The notes below the pieces were generated by a model. The model saw only the letters and a program-made list of their open reading frames with translations, did not search any database and was not told the origin of the DNA. The translations under genes and the position numbers were made by a program. This document shows positions 63,140 through 64,000 of a stretch of 64,000 nt of DNA, piece by piece. The stretch's first letter is position 1, and each line of letters opens with the position of its first letter. Source of the DNA: Pectinophora gossypiella (Eukaryota > Arthropoda > Insecta > Lepidoptera > Gelechiidae); assembly GCF_024362695.1 (NCBI RefSeq), contig NC_065428.1, positions 10,420,895 through 10,484,894 on the forward strand. The letters are read 5' to 3'.

Positions 63140-63440
63140 TCATCGTCATCATCATCAGCCCATTAACGTCCCCACTGCTGGGGCACGGGCCTTCCCTATG
63201 GATGGATAGGGAGATCGGGCCTTAAACCATCACGCGGGCCCAGTGCGGATTGATGGTTATTAACGACTGCTAATGCAGCCGGGACCAACGGCTTAACGTG
63301 CCTTCCGAAGCATGGAGGAGCTCGAGATGGAATTTTTTTTTTTGTGGTCACCCATCCTATGACCGGCCTTTGCGAAAGTTGCTTAACTTCAACAATCGCA
63401 GACCGAGCGCGTTTTACGCTGCGCCACCGAGCTCCTCGAT
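63140..63440 (-). mobile_element. SINE with tRNA-like and 5S-rRNA-like head, intact, 11-bp target duplication
   Basis: On the minus strand it starts GAGGAGCTCGGTGGCGCAGC (A-box-like), then AGTTAAGCAAC ... GGTCATAGGATGGGTGACCA, which resembles the internal promoter and 3' part of 5S rRNA. A poly-A run, the CTTCGGAAGGCACGTTAAGC core shared with SINE-A, and an end in GCTGATGATGATG follow. TAAACTCCATA flanks it at 63129-63139 and 63441-63451. Confidence 0.88.
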
Positions 63441-63909
63441 TAAACTCCATAGAAATAATATATATAGGCTATTTATGTTATATACAATCAACTACAAAAA
63501 ATGCTCATAACATCCTCCCTATTGGGGTGGGGAAACTCAACTTCTTAAATAACAAAACAATGAAATAGCTTTGCTGAAAATTTACTGTTATTCAGGATGA
63601 GAAACACAATAAAAAAATCTAAATCTCACTGTATCATTGAATGGTTTAATTTCGCACCTACACCTCAAAGTCACGTAGCGTGAAGGTCATAAACCACGTC
63701 AGAAAACACAACAATAATGCGTACAAACTATCTGTTTATTCCTGATATAATTTTACGACCGAGAACATAAAAGCTGCAATAAAGTTTTGTAGTCATATCT
63801 ATAACCGTCTGTAACTAGATATAAAATATAAAACACGTTCGGATGCTTATCTTTTCGGGCATGTCGTAAAAACCGACAAAAATTGGGTGCTTTCTAACGC
63901 ATATATAAG

Positions 63910-64000
63910 CTCACGCCCGTAATCCTCAACGGGGAGGGCAGAGCCACAAGTAATCATAGACAATTTGCAGCAACGGTTGATACGATGTCTTATGATGGAA
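63910..64000 (+). repeat. Repeat E, running off the window
   Basis: GCTCACGCCCGTAATCCTCA ... GACAATTTGCAGCAACGGTTG. Just before it, 63858-63880 is a piece of the E interior (GGCATGTCGTAAAAACCGAC) in minus orientation, so E sequence occurs in both directions here. Confidence 0.65.

Overview
This is eukaryotic, AT-rich, repeat-dominated DNA, most likely from a moth or butterfly (Lepidoptera). I infer that from the mix of repeats: tRNA-headed SINEs with a shared core, a 5S-rRNA-like SINE, RTE/CR1-type non-LTR tails, TA-flanked and fold-back MITEs, and an insect errantivirus with a baculovirus-F-like envelope gene. I recognise no host protein-coding gene. All long reading frames belong to transposable elements.

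Three full-length LTR retrotransposons carry nearly all the coding capacity. Element 1 (Ty3/gypsy, minus strand, 1823-15703 including the insertion) has two identical 359-bp LTRs, a TATA target duplication and a tRNA-Pro-type primer site. Its single gag-pol frame is split just before the RT active site by Element 2. Element 2 (Ty3/gypsy, minus strand, 5010-13113) has long LTRs identical over 1,120 bp, a CTCT duplication, intact gag and pol, and a classic A AAA AAC slippery site at the gag stop with a hairpin downstream. Element 3 (errantivirus-type, plus strand, 48220-56131) has identical 301-bp LTRs, a tRNA-Ser-type primer site and open gag, pol and env frames. Its leader holds a mini-cistron that overlaps a splice donor, and splicing from there would feed in phase into env.

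The rest (15.7-48.2 kb and 56.1-64 kb) is a mosaic of smaller elements: SINE families A, B and C, a 5S-like SINE with an 11-bp target duplication, decayed 3' ends of several non-LTR retrotransposons, a TA-type MITE of about 146 bp, and fold-back hairpin elements often arranged as tandem pairs. There is also a very short (about 50 nt plus poly-A) retroposed unit, three copies of which have perfect 10-12-bp target duplications, a 426-bp near-perfect hairpin sitting inside a LINE remnant, and simple repeats. Nested insertions are frequent and give relative ages: the three LTR elements are youngest, and the LINE tails and MITEs are the older substrate.

Coordinates of LTRs, target duplications and ORFs were read base by base. 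Edges of the decayed repeats are approximate. Family and host assignments are by recognition, not database search.
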